Below, one piece after another: positions 5,394-13,413 of a stretch of DNA of 40,234 bases (positions are counted from its first letter, which is position 1; every line of letters begins with the position of its first letter). This DNA is from Thermodesulfovibrionales bacterium (GTDB lineage Bacteria > Nitrospirota > Thermodesulfovibrionia > Thermodesulfovibrionales > Dissulfurispiraceae), in NCBI GenBank assembly GCA_020062545.1, contig JAGUWD010000022.1, forward strand, positions 1-40,234, written 5' to 3'. Both the position numbers and the translations under genes were made by a program. The notes beneath the pieces are model-generated. The model was not told the DNA's origin. It saw nothing but the letters and a program-made list of their open reading frames with translations, and did no database searches.

Positions 5394-8075
5394 ATGGTAA
5401 GCATTACAAACATTACAAGCGGGCAGGCAGAACATTACTACAAAAAAGACAACTACTACACAAAAGTTCATGGCGAGTGGCAGGGAAAAGGAGCCGAGGC
5501 GCTTGGACTGCAAGGCGAGGTCAAGCAAGAGGACTTCCACGCCCTCGTGCAGGGCAAAGCGCCCGACGGCAGTTTTGAGATACAGAACGGCGGAGAGGGG
5601 CACAAACACAGGGCAGGTGTAGACTTGACCTTTAGCGCTCCTAAAAGCGTTTCTATTGCCTCAGAAGTGTTAGGGGATACGAGGATAAGGGAAGCACACG
5701 ATAAAGCTGTTACAGCGACCTTAAAATACGTAGAGGAGCATTACTCACAGGCACGCCAGACCAAAGACGGCATTACTGAAAAAATGGACACTCAAAACCT
5801 TGTTGTTGCAAAGTTTCAGCACGATGCATCGAGGCAGCTTGACCCCCAATGCCATACCCACGCTGTAGTAATGAACATTACACAGCGTCCAGACGGCCAA
5901 TGGCGGGCATTGTCCAATGAAGAAATTTTCAACAACAAAATGCTGATAGGGCAAATATACCGAAACGAGCTTGCGAAAAATTTAAAAGAGCTCGGCTATT
6001 CGATTCAGAGCGACAATAAAGGACTATTTGAGATCGAGGGCATCGACAAAAAGCTGATTGACCACTTCAGCCAACGCTCCGAGCAGATACAGCAGAAAGT
6101 CCAAGAATTGAAAGAGAGCGGCTTATACCCGAATGCCAATGAACAGAAGTTAAGGGAGATAGCCGCGTTAGGCAGCCGTGTTGCAAAAAAAGATGTAGAC
6201 ATGAACACGGTAAGGGAATCATGGAATGAGCGATTGCGGGAACAAGGCTATACAAAAGAGCAGGTGCAGGACAGCATCAAGAAAGCAGCAGAGCAGACTA
6301 AACAGGCAGAGCAGAACCGCACAGAGCTAAAACAAAGTGAGTATGACACTATCAGGCAGGCGGCCCGGATTCAGACAGAGCAGGAATCAACCTTCACGAA
6401 AGAAGATGTTCTTAAGACAGCCGGGAAACTGTCAATAGGCGACTACCGCATCAGCGACATGGAACGGGCATTCCACGGACTCAACAAAGATAAAGAGATT
6501 AAGCAGCTTGATAAGAATGTATACACAACAGCAGAAATGCTGAAAATTGAACACTCGATTGTTAAAGCAGTCCAGAACGGGCATGATAGCGTGCAGCCTA
6601 TAAGCACAAAAGAGTATGTAGAACAAGGTATCAAGGCTTTTGAGCAATCCAGAGGCTTTGCAATGACACAAGGGCAGAAAAAGGCAGTAGAACATATCCT
6701 GACATCTAAAGACCGTTTTTTGGGCATTCAGGGCGATGCTGGAACGGGAAAAACGACTATGCTTGCGAGTGTCCGGGAGCAGCTTGAAAAGGCAGGTTAC
6801 GATGTCAAGGGTTTAGGCTTTACGGGTAAGGCGGCGGCAGAGGTAGAACAGCAGGCAGGGATTAAAAGCCAGACGATTGATAGTTTTTTACATCAAGACA
6901 AATCTGAAGTGCAAAGTGGTAAAGAAATATGGATCGTTGACGAGGCATCTATGCTCGGATCGCAGAAGATGCACGAACTTGTAAAAGCCGCCGAAAGGGC
7001 AGATGCAAGGGTTGTATTCATCGGCGATACCAAACAACTTCAGGCCGTTGAAGCCGGCAGGATGTTCGGCAAACTGCAAGAAAACGGCGACCTAAAAACG
7101 GTTCGCATGTCCGAAGTTACAAGGCAACAGGACCAGTCCTATAAGGAAATATCCGAAACCCTTGCAAATAGAAAAATAGATAGAGCTTTTGATAAGCTCG
7201 AAAAACAAAACCGCGTTGCTGATATATCAGACAGACATGAAAGACTGAATGCCATTGTCAAAGACTACACTGGCAGGGATTATAAAAACACCATTATCGT
7301 CACGCCCAGAAACGCCGATAGAAACGAACTGAATCAGTTAATACGAGATGATCTTAAACAGCAGGGCAAGCTTGATAAAAAAGAACATACCTTTACAGTC
7401 CGTGAATCTAAGAATCTCAACCCTACCGACAAGCATTTTGCACAGAGTTACGAGGTAGGCGACCGCATTGTTGCGAACAAGGCAGGTATGATCGGCAGGG
7501 CCGGGGCAGAAGGAAAAGTCGTCGCCGTAGATCAGCAAAGCCATAAAATTACAGTGCAGACGAAGGACTTGAGCGAACATCGAATAGACCTTAAAAAAGA
7601 CGGACAGCATCTTGCAGTATATCAGGAAAAGCAGCAGCAATTTTCTCAGGGCGAGAAAGTAGTTTTTTTGAAAAATGATAGAAGTTTAAACGTCAAGAAC
7701 GGCCAAATTGGGGAGATTAAAAGCATCGAGAAGGATGGAAGAGCGGTAATTAAAATGGAGAGCGGACAAGAGAAAAAAATCAATATCCGCAGTCAATACA
7801 ACTATATCGACCACGGCTATGCCGTGACCGACTATAAGTCGCAGGGACAAACAAGTAAAGATGTTATTTACCATGCCGACACGAGCAAGGGGGTTAACTA
7901 CAACCAATCCTATGTCGCGATTACGCGCGGCAAAAATGACATGCGAATCTACACAGACAGCAAAGAGAATTTTAAAGAGCAGATGAAACACGAACAGCGG
8001 AAAACATCAACCCTCGACCACGAGGATGTGAAGGTGCAGGGGAAAATTAGGAGTGGTTTTTGGAGAGGAATGTAA
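5394..8075 (+). CDS. traI: MOBF-type conjugative relaxase-helicase (TrwC/TraI family)
   Basis: An 893-residue transfer initiator that nicks oriT and unwinds the transferred strand. Catalytic tyrosine pairs Y15-Y16 and Y21-Y22 lie near the N-terminus, as in TrwC/TraI. The metal-binding triad is H143 with H154 and H156 in LDPQCHTHAV. A RecD-like helicase follows, with Walker A GDAGTGKTTM at about 445-454, then IVDEASMLGS and FIGDTKQLQAVEAGRM, ending near YVAITRGKN. It is shorter than F TraI (1756) and close to TrwC (966). The ATG at 5394 follows agggcgat. It is complete, with no frameshift, and is the key gene for horizontal movement of the module. Confidence 0.93.
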   Translation: MVSITNITSGQAEHYYKKDNYYTKVHGEWQGKGAEALGLQGEVKQEDFHALVQGKAPDGSFEIQNGGEGHKHRAGVDLTFSAPKSVSIASEVLGDTRIREAHDKAVTATLKYVEEHYSQARQTKDGITEKMDTQNLVVAKFQHDASRQLDPQCHTHAVVMNITQRPDGQWRALSNEEIFNNKMLIGQIYRNELAKNLKELGYSIQSDNKGLFEIEGIDKKLIDHFSQRSEQIQQKVQELKESGLYPNANEQKLREIAALGSRVAKKDVDMNTVRESWNERLREQGYTKEQVQDSIKKAAEQTKQAEQNRTELKQSEYDTIRQAARIQTEQESTFTKEDVLKTAGKLSIGDYRISDMERAFHGLNKDKEIKQLDKNVYTTAEMLKIEHSIVKAVQNGHDSVQPISTKEYVEQGIKAFEQSRGFAMTQGQKKAVEHILTSKDRFLGIQGDAGTGKTTMLASVREQLEKAGYDVKGLGFTGKAAAEVEQQAGIKSQTIDSFLHQDKSEVQSGKEIWIVDEASMLGSQKMHELVKAAERADARVVFIGDTKQLQAVEAGRMFGKLQENGDLKTVRMSEVTRQQDQSYKEISETLANRKIDRAFDKLEKQNRVADISDRHERLNAIVKDYTGRDYKNTIIVTPRNADRNELNQLIRDDLKQQGKLDKKEHTFTVRESKNLNPTDKHFAQSYEVGDRIVANKAGMIGRAGAEGKVVAVDQQSHKITVQTKDLSEHRIDLKKDGQHLAVYQEKQQQFSQGEKVVFLKNDRSLNVKNGQIGEIKSIEKDGRAVIKMESGQEKKINIRSQYNYIDHGYAVTDYKSQGQTSKDVIYHADTSKGVNYNQSYVAITRGKNDMRIYTDSKENFKEQMKHEQRKTSTLDHEDVKVQGKIRSGFWRGM

Positions 8076-8097
8076 AGTTGAAAGGAGGTGAGAAAAG

Positions 8098-8448
8098 ATG
8101 AGCCTTATGGAGAAGCTGAAAGAAAAAGAAGAACAAAGGAATAAGGAATATGAAACTCAGTTTTGGAAACCGACAGAGGGGGAAATTTTAGAGGGAAAAG
8201 TGGTAGAAATGGGGGACACGATAACGGAATATGGAGACGCAGAATACCTCGACATCGAGACAGCAGACGGTAAAAAATATACCGTATTTCTGAACTCCGT
8301 TTTGAGGAAATTGGTTGTCGAAGAGGATGTGAAAGTAGATGACCATATTGCTATAAAATACCTCGGACTTATGCAGTCAAAAAAGAAAAATCGCAAGTTC
8401 AAAGATTATGTCTTAGTTAAAGATGACAGCGAAAAGTCAGGGGAATAG
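8098..8448 (+). CDS. OB-fold-like small protein
   Basis: A 116-residue acidic/basic protein with a strong ribosome-binding site (aaggaggtgag). After a coiled N-terminus (LMEKLKEKEEQRNKEYETQF) it has the beta pattern GEILEGKVVEMGDTITEYGD ... ADGKKYTVFLNSVL ... VDDHIAIKYLG, typical of OB folds found in small single-strand-DNA-binding or conjugation accessory proteins. It follows the relaxase by 22 bases and precedes a strong terminator, so it is co-transcribed. Binding of transferred single-stranded DNA is a reasonable inference from fold and position only. Confidence 0.55.
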   Translation: MSLMEKLKEKEEQRNKEYETQFWKPTEGEILEGKVVEMGDTITEYGDAEYLDIETADGKKYTVFLNSVLRKLVVEEDVKVDDHIAIKYLGLMQSKKKNRKFKDYVLVKDDSEKSGE

Positions 8449-8458
8449 GCGACCCAAT

Positions 8459-8508
8459 AGGCGGTTTTTTTGGATTATAATCCAAAATAACCGCCTTCCT
8501 TTTTTTTG
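8459..8508 (+). terminator. Rho-independent terminator after the relaxase operon
   Basis: AGGCGGTT and AACCGCCT form the stem base, with a nested GGATTATAATCC palindrome in the loop, and a T-rich tract follows. It closes the tra/OB operon. A Lys-rich leftward frame across this stretch (8475-8732) looks non-coding. Confidence 0.8.
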
Positions 8509-8865
8509 AAAATGTTTTTTCTTGATACGCTTTTAAGGATAAAAATATAATTGTTATTCGAATTAATAGAGGTCTCCCGCTTCTTTATCACACCCAACGC
8601 AACGATTCGTTGCCTTTCAGTTTTCCGGCGTTTTCGCCTAAAAACCTTGCCTGTGTTTGTTTTGCAGCGTTTCATTTTTTGTTTTTTTACTTTATGAGTA
8701 AGGTTAACTTTGCCTATTTTTATTGCCTTCAAACCCTTGTTTTTGTAAGCGTTGAGTGGTTAACCAGCCTCAAGTGCGATTTTGGTTAACCAAGTTAACC
8801 GAAAAAAAAGCCTTTCCGATGCATTATAACTATGAAAAGTAATATTTGTTTTGGGAGACAGTGAA
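8509..8865. other. Non-coding region with GTTAAC palindromes, candidate oriT/regulatory region
   Basis: About 350 bp without a convincing gene between the relaxase operon and the next transfer operon. It contains four GGTTAAC-type sites at roughly 8702-8802; one is the 12-bp palindrome TTGGTTAACCAA. A short CAACGATTCGTTG-like inverted repeat lies near 8598-8612. Clustered inverted repeats next to relaxase and accessory genes are what an oriT looks like, but no nic-site consensus is evident. The palindromes could instead be operators for the following RHH/coiled-coil protein. Confidence 0.4.
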
Positions 8866-9297
8866 ATGAAAAAAACAAAGATGATAGGACTAAAACTCGA
8901 TACATCTACATACCAAAAACTGCGGACGATTGCCGGTGTAAAAAGTTTACAAAATACATTACGTCAGCTCATTAATAACGCCTATGATGGCGCAAAAACA
9001 GAGACTGACACTTTTCAAAAACTTTTAACCGCACTCGAAAAATTCAACACAATTGTCTCGAATATAGACAAGCAAATAATCACGGGATACCTCGAACAAA
9101 TTGAAAAATCCATGCGTGCAATTGAGCAGGCAATTACTCAACAGACCAATGCGATAGTACAGATTAAAGGACATGATGTAACTGGGCAAATCGAACTAAT
9201 CCGTCTTGCGCTACAAGGCCTTTATACAATGAGCGACAAGTTTAAATCCAGTATCGGACAGCATGTGGCCGAGTGGATAAGGAGAGGTGAGCGATGA
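8866..9297 (+). CDS. Coiled-coil protein with RHH-like N-terminus, possible relaxosome accessory
   Basis: A 143-residue protein started at the ATG at 8866 (gggaga upstream). Residues 4-40 (KMIGLKLDTSTYQKLRTIAG ... NTLRQLINNAY) fit a ribbon-helix-helix-like DNA-binding unit. The rest is heptad-like and Gln/Ile-rich (YLEQIEKSMRAIEQAITQQT), suggesting a long coiled coil. It overlaps the next gene by ATGA. Its position beside the candidate oriT suggests a MobC/TrwA-like accessory. No conserved family is recognised with certainty. Confidence 0.5.
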   Translation: MKKTKMIGLKLDTSTYQKLRTIAGVKSLQNTLRQLINNAYDGAKTETDTFQKLLTALEKFNTIVSNIDKQIITGYLEQIEKSMRAIEQAITQQTNAIVQIKGHDVTGQIELIRLALQGLYTMSDKFKSSIGQHVAEWIRRGER

Positions 9298-10121
9298 GAT
9301 ATTTTCGACTTTTACTTGTTATCGCAACTGCAATTTTTATGGCATTCCACACTCAGATTTTCATATCGAGGATAGAACCCAATGTTATTTTTTCGTGGAC
9401 AGCTTCGCTACTTATTGAGGGATTTTTAATCTCTCTTGCGTTGTCAAAAACTCTAGTATCTCGTATTCTGATAATTCCTCTTTTTTGCATTTCTGTTGTT
9501 GCAGCAAGTGCAAGTTTTATTGTTCAGAACGAGCAATTGTTGAATCAATTTTTTACACAAAAGCGGGTTATCGAGCAGGTAAAAAGCGACCTATCCGAAA
9601 CTCAAAAAGCATACTCATTAGGGCAGAAATACACGACAAAGACTTTACAACGAGAAAGGCAACTGCAGGATGAATTAAGGGCAATTCTGAAAAATCAAAA
9701 TGGGGATATTACACTTGCAAGCTCGATTGTTTTTTTCGTTTTGGTTTTGGTAGTTCAGTCAGTTTCTATATATACAGCGGCGAGTTTAAAGGGGATAAAA
9801 AGTCAGGAAAATCGAGAAAACAATAACGATGTTCCAGAGCGTTTCACGTATCCTGAAACGACTGAAACGCTGAAACAAGTTTCTGAAACGGCTGAAACGG
9901 GCATTGAAAATTGTGAAAAAACTGAACTTCCAGAACCCCAAAAGCTCGACAAAGACGAAATTATTACTGAGCTTAAACGTATGAAAAATTCGATGACATT
10001 GCAGGAAATGTCCGGGATACTCGGAATATCGAAAGCTACATTGTCAAGGATTATTGCGGGCGATAAGGGGAAAACATCAGAGGAAATTTTAGAAAAATTG
10101 CGCAAAAAAATCGGTGCATAA
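9294..10121 (+). CDS. Membrane-anchored helix-turn-helix protein
   Basis: A 275-residue protein with three N-terminal hydrophobic helices (about 5-22, 30-50, 58-78), a coiled coil (about 85-140), another helix (about 146-168), and a cytosolic tail. The tail has a TGAAACG-rich coding repeat (9850-9900; ETTETLKQVSETAET), then an HTH at about 228-255 (MTLQEMSGILGISKATLSRI). The layout matches no transfer protein I know. It overlaps the preceding gene by 4 bases. It might tether element DNA or sense the envelope, or be a Spi/DUF2637-like conjugative protein. Function is inference. Confidence 0.5.
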   Translation: MRYFRLLLVIATAIFMAFHTQIFISRIEPNVIFSWTASLLIEGFLISLALSKTLVSRILIIPLFCISVVAASASFIVQNEQLLNQFFTQKRVIEQVKSDLSETQKAYSLGQKYTTKTLQRERQLQDELRAILKNQNGDITLASSIVFFVLVLVVQSVSIYTAASLKGIKSQENRENNNDVPERFTYPETTETLKQVSETAETGIENCEKTELPEPQKLDKDEIITELKRMKNSMTLQEMSGILGISKATLSRIIAGDKGKTSEEILEKLRKKIGA

Positions 10122-10155
10122 AGCATATATATAGTAAAGCTTAACAGGAGGCAAT

Positions 10156-10287
10156 ATGTATCTAATTGTTGTTAGTAGATGTATAGAATGTGGGGACGAG
10201 TTAGAGACGTCTTACGTTAAGACGTATGGCTTACTATGTCCCATCTGTCTGCACGAACTTGCCTTAACAGAAAAGGAGGTAATGTGA
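10156..10287 (+). CDS. Small zinc-ribbon protein
   Basis: A 43-residue protein with ribosome-binding site aggaggc. It contains two Cys pairs (CIEC and CPIC), consistent with one structural zinc site. It overlaps the next gene by a few bases (ATGTGA). Small zinc ribbons of this kind are common in plasmids and phages; no specific role can be assigned. Confidence 0.55.
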   Translation: MYLIVVSRCIECGDELETSYVKTYGLLCPICLHELALTEKEVM

Positions 10288-10457
10288 GTATCCATAAGAC
10301 TGATTGTTTGATCTACAGATACTACAGGGACAAATTGCACATTAGTTTTATTGAGCTGTTTGAGGGAGACATAGAGGATCCCAATTTTTGCCAGAAGGCA
10401 GAATTTTACTTCGCAAATTTTTGCGATAGTTGTAAATATCGAAAGGAGGTGAGTTAA
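10284..10457 (+). CDS. Small Cys-containing hypothetical protein
   Basis: A 57-residue protein. I choose GTG at 10284 because ggaggt lies 3 bases upstream; an upstream ATG in frame (10236) lies inside the previous gene and has no such site. The C-terminus has FCDSCKYRKE and an earlier Cys, possibly a zinc site. It is translationally coupled to the preceding zinc-ribbon gene. Function unknown. Confidence 0.5.
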   Translation: MSIHKTDCLIYRYYRDKLHISFIELFEGDIEDPNFCQKAEFYFANFCDSCKYRKEVS

Positions 10458-10459
10458 AA

Positions 10460-10696
10460 ATGGCAAAGACAAAGAAGACAGCACAGGAGTTAAGGGAACA
10501 GGCGCAGAAGCTATTAGAACTTGCAGAGCAGATCGAAAACGAGAGGGCAATAAGAATCGGTAGGCTTGTAATGGAATACGAGTCGAGAAATTGGGAAGGT
10601 TTCGATTTGGAAGATTTCCGAATCAAAATCAACAAAATATGGCATGACACACACTGTAAGGGATTAAAAGAGGTTAAAAAATGGAAACAAGAATAA
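10460..10696 (+). CDS. TraC/TraD-like mobilization accessory protein
   Basis: A 78-residue protein with an excellent ribosome-binding site (aaaggaggtgag). A Lys/Gln-rich coiled helix (TAQELREQAQKLLELAEQIE) is followed by NERAIRIGRLVMEY and DLEDFRIKI. This order resembles the small TraC/TraD accessory proteins of plasmid mobilization regions (helix, then R-I-G-R and a short C-terminal helix). The gene lies between the relaxase and coupling protein, which supports a relaxosome role. Similarity is by eye only. Confidence 0.45.
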   Translation: MAKTKKTAQELREQAQKLLELAEQIENERAIRIGRLVMEYESRNWEGFDLEDFRIKINKIWHDTHCKGLKEVKKWKQE

Positions 10697-10785
10697 CATC
10701 GATGGGGATTTAAGGGAAAAGCCCCAAAAGTGCAAAAAAAAATCTTGATATTAACGCATATCTTCAACAGAAGGAGGTGATAGCA

Positions 10786-10917
10786 ATGGGAGTACAATAT
10801 TATGAGCTGATGGACACAGTAAGAGAAGTGGTAAGGGTGTTATTAATAGTAGGGGCAGGAATTATCGCAGCCTGGGCCGCGATAAAAATCTACTTAAATC
10901 AAAAGGGGGGAAGGTAA
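10786..10917 (+). CDS. Single-pass membrane peptide
   Basis: A 43-residue peptide with ribosome-binding site aaggaggtga. It has one hydrophobic helix (VVRVLLIVGAGIIAAWAAIK) and a Lys/Gly-rich tail. A second, frameshifted copy follows immediately. Small membrane peptides next to the coupling-protein gene could assist T4CP or exclusion functions, but no family is recognised. Confidence 0.5.
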   Translation: MGVQYYELMDTVREVVRVLLIVGAGIIAAWAAIKIYLNQKGGR

Positions 10918-10919
10918 TC

Positions 10920-11032
10920 ATGGAACAGTTTTTTGCTGTATTTAAAAATGTAGTAAATGTGTTGGAATAGTAGCGGCGGGGATTGCCGCCGCATATGTAA
11001 TAACAAAAATTTGGAAAGGAAAAGGGAGGTAA
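10920..11032 (+). pseudogene. Frameshifted paralogue of the preceding membrane peptide
   Basis: The frame starts MEQFFAVFKNVVNVLE and stops at 10970. In another frame the sequence continues GIVAAGIAAAYVITKIWKGK and stops at 11032, just before the ribosome-binding site of the next gene. The joined product aligns well with the previous 43-residue peptide (VVxVL, then G-I-x-A-A, then KIW/KIY). A one-base loss near 10960-10968 explains it. It may be a recent loss-of-function change, an assembly error or a recoding event; no slippery site is evident. Confidence 0.55.
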
Positions 11033-11034
11033 AA

Positions 11035-11427
11035 ATGTTCGGAATTAAGCCAGACTTTGTAACGTTAACGATTCTCATTATTATTTATGTAGTTTGGAGT
11101 GCGATTGTTAGGCGCTATATGCGTCGTGCAAACGAACGTTCTTTAACGCCACGCAGTATTACTGAACAGTTTGCTCCGCAACAGTTGCAGCATTCAGAGG
11201 CCAAGGTGCAAGTCCCGCTTGTTATGCGTATAACCAATGCTATTCTTGTATTTTTCTTGTCTTGGACATTAATGATGTTGTTTATTATTGTCGTGTTGAG
11301 TGCTATCCCCTCCTCTGTATACGTCCAATTCCATGATGTGTTGGATGCGGCGGTGGGGCTGCTGCCTGTTTTGGCAGGTATCTTTTTTGCGGCGCTGAGC
11401 AACCATCGCCGTTTTAAGAGAGGATAA
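11035..11427 (+). CDS. Multi-pass membrane protein upstream of T4CP
   Basis: A 130-residue protein started at the ATG at 11035 (aagggaggt upstream). Hydrophobic helices lie at about 8-25, 66-90 and 100-120, with a cytosolic basic loop (RRYMRRANERSLTPRS) between the first two. It is 4 bases upstream of the coupling-protein gene. Some T4CPs need a separate small membrane partner, so this may anchor or regulate the ATPase. No family is recognised. Confidence 0.5.
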   Translation: MFGIKPDFVTLTILIIIYVVWSAIVRRYMRRANERSLTPRSITEQFAPQQLQHSEAKVQVPLVMRITNAILVFFLSWTLMMLFIIVVLSAIPSSVYVQFHDVLDAAVGLLPVLAGIFFAALSNHRRFKRG

Positions 11428-11431
11428 AAAA

Positions 11432-13210
11432 ATGAAAGACTTTACAAAAACACTGCTATTGTTTGCGGGCATTGTTGTTGCTATTGCTGCGATACTAATG
11501 TTGTCTATTAAAATCGGCGTTGATGCCAAAATGATGAGCAAGATTGTGATTGTCATAATCGTCGCAGTGATCGTATACAGTTTTAAAAGAGGGCGCCGGC
11601 AATCGGCGCCCAAGGATGTAAAAAACACAGACGACCTCGGACTACCGATCCCCCGGGACCCGAACATTGGCTACATCAAGGGCGCTCGGTTCGGGGTGAA
11701 AGATCCCCTCGACCAGATTGTAATCTCAGCCATACGCGGAAAAGATAAAGGCATGGACGAGGACGAAGTTATTGCCGCGGCGTGTCTTGCGCACGGCGCT
11801 AAACCGAATGATCGACTCATTGCACGTGTCCGCGCCCAAATGAAATTTAGCGTCTACGATCTTGTGATAGGCGATATCTTCGTTCCGCTTGATGCAGAAA
11901 CCAAGGGATTCTTGATAGTTGGACGCCCGGGAACAGGCAAGACACAAATAATATCGCAGATATTAGACGTTCTAAAATTCCGAGGGTCGAAGGCTATAGT
12001 CCACGACCACAAGTCAGATTACCTTGCGAGCTTTTACAACCCGGAAACGGACGTAATATTTAATCCGCTTGATGCCAGGTGCGTGCCCTGGGATGTCTTC
12101 AGCCGCGTGGTCGGGCCTTGGGACCTGGAGTCTATAGCGACCGCATTAATCCCGCCAGCCCCGGGCAACGTGGATCAGCACTGGACAGATGCTGCAAGGA
12201 ATGTGCTTATCGGAGCGATGACCTACCTTATGCAGGAGGGCCGCGCGTGCAATGAGGAACTCAAAAAACTGATCGCAGATAAAAATGAATTAGCAAAAAT
12301 AATCACTGACAATAATTTGCGAGGATCGGAGCACCTCATTGGATTCCCCGACAATAAGGAATCACAAAGCGTTATGAGCACCTTCGGACGGTTCACAAAT
12401 TGTCTTGCATATCTACCATCCACTAATTTCGGGGATACGGGGGTTACATTCGACTTCGACACATGGTTGTCAAGTGATAAGCCAGGCACTATCTTTGTTA
12501 CAAATTATCAGCGGACAGAGGACGCATTACGGCCTCTCCTGTCTCTCTTCATTGAGAGCTTCATTCGAACAATTCTCAGTCTCCCGGATGACCTGGATAG
12601 AAGGATATATGTGCTGCTTGACGAGTTCGGGAGACTCAATCGTCTTCCATCAACATCTTCATTAATTACTCAGGGCAGAAGTAAGGGTTGCTGTACATTT
12701 TTGGGGATTCAAGACCTCGCGCAAATCGAGACTAAGTATAGCAAAACAATACGTCAGAGCATTAGCAACAGCCTCGGAAGCCATGTGGTGCTACAGGTTG
12801 TGGATCCTGAAACAGCGGATTACTTCAGCCGGGAATTCGGCGAAGTAACTCGGTGGAGGACTGATTACACAGAGACAAGCGGTGAGAGCAGCGCAACAAG
12901 TCTGCATAATCTCGGAGGATCGCACAGGAGCTCGAGTTCACGCACTCATCAAGTCACTGAGCGCCTTATACTTCCGAGTGAGATTCTTGGATTGCAGAAG
13001 CTGCAGGCGATTGTAAGACTTGTGGATAGTGATGTTCTTGCCACTAATATACCGATACTTAAGCTTGAGCAGTCAACAGAGCCGTTCATACTAAATGAAA
13101 AATTTGCCTTCAAGAAAAAGGCAACAACAGAGACAACAAGCGAACCATCGGAATCAACAGCAGAAGAGGCAACAGAAGTCAACGCTAACGACGAAATCGA
13201 AGATTTATAA
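11432..13210 (+). CDS. traD: Type IV coupling protein (VirD4/TraD/TrwB-like ATPase)
   Basis: A 592-residue ATPase that delivers relaxase-bound DNA to a type IV secretion channel. It has two N-terminal membrane helices (about 5-25, 30-48), Walker A GRPGTGKTQ at about 165-173, a long NTPase core and Walker B YVLLDEFGRL at about 391-400, followed by QGRSKGCC and IQDLAQIE, all typical of TraD/TrwB. The Ser/Thr/Glu-rich tail resembles acidic TraD C-termini. With the MOBF relaxase it forms the mobilization core. No VirB-type channel genes occur in the window, so a helper is inferred. Confidence 0.9.
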   Translation: MKDFTKTLLLFAGIVVAIAAILMLSIKIGVDAKMMSKIVIVIIVAVIVYSFKRGRRQSAPKDVKNTDDLGLPIPRDPNIGYIKGARFGVKDPLDQIVISAIRGKDKGMDEDEVIAAACLAHGAKPNDRLIARVRAQMKFSVYDLVIGDIFVPLDAETKGFLIVGRPGTGKTQIISQILDVLKFRGSKAIVHDHKSDYLASFYNPETDVIFNPLDARCVPWDVFSRVVGPWDLESIATALIPPAPGNVDQHWTDAARNVLIGAMTYLMQEGRACNEELKKLIADKNELAKIITDNNLRGSEHLIGFPDNKESQSVMSTFGRFTNCLAYLPSTNFGDTGVTFDFDTWLSSDKPGTIFVTNYQRTEDALRPLLSLFIESFIRTILSLPDDLDRRIYVLLDEFGRLNRLPSTSSLITQGRSKGCCTFLGIQDLAQIETKYSKTIRQSISNSLGSHVVLQVVDPETADYFSREFGEVTRWRTDYTETSGESSATSLHNLGGSHRSSSSRTHQVTERLILPSEILGLQKLQAIVRLVDSDVLATNIPILKLEQSTEPFILNEKFAFKKKATTETTSEPSESTAEEATEVNANDEIEDL

Positions 13211-13216
13211 ATAGTT

Positions 13217-13282
13217 GGCTTCGTAGGAAGCCCTACAATCGGTTTTTTAGGTCAGGACGATGTTTACATCGTCCTTTTTTTT
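13217..13282 (+). terminator. Tandem hairpins and terminator after traD
   Basis: A small hairpin (GGCTTC-gtag-GAAGCC, 13217-13232) is followed by a strong terminator, GGACGATG-ttta-CATCGTCC, with a run of Ts (13255-13282). Confidence 0.8.
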
Positions 13283-13355
13283 ATGAGCGTGGTGGGGCAT
13301 CGGTAATATTTATATCATGCGAAAAAAAAATAGGGTTGGAAGCATATTAATTGTA

Positions 13356-13392
13356 AGGGGACAATGCAGGGCATCCTTGATGCCCGTCCCCT
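13356..13392 (+). promoter_or_regulatory. Structured leader hairpin of exported-protein gene
   Basis: Outer stem AGGGGAC/GTCCCCT and inner stem GGGCATC-ctt-GATGCCC with a 6-base 5' bulge lie about 20 bases before the start codon of the next gene. The two perfect 7-bp stems suggest an mRNA leader structure. No T-tract follows, so it is not a simple terminator. Confidence 0.5.
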
Positions 13393-13413
13393 GCTCTTAA
13401 GTAGAGGTGAGCA

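Noticed and set aside
8475-8732. Lys/Arg-rich leftward frame of 85 codons
   Set aside because: It covers the terminator and the candidate oriT region, has no ribosome-binding site and low complexity. It is better explained as a chance frame in AT-rich DNA.
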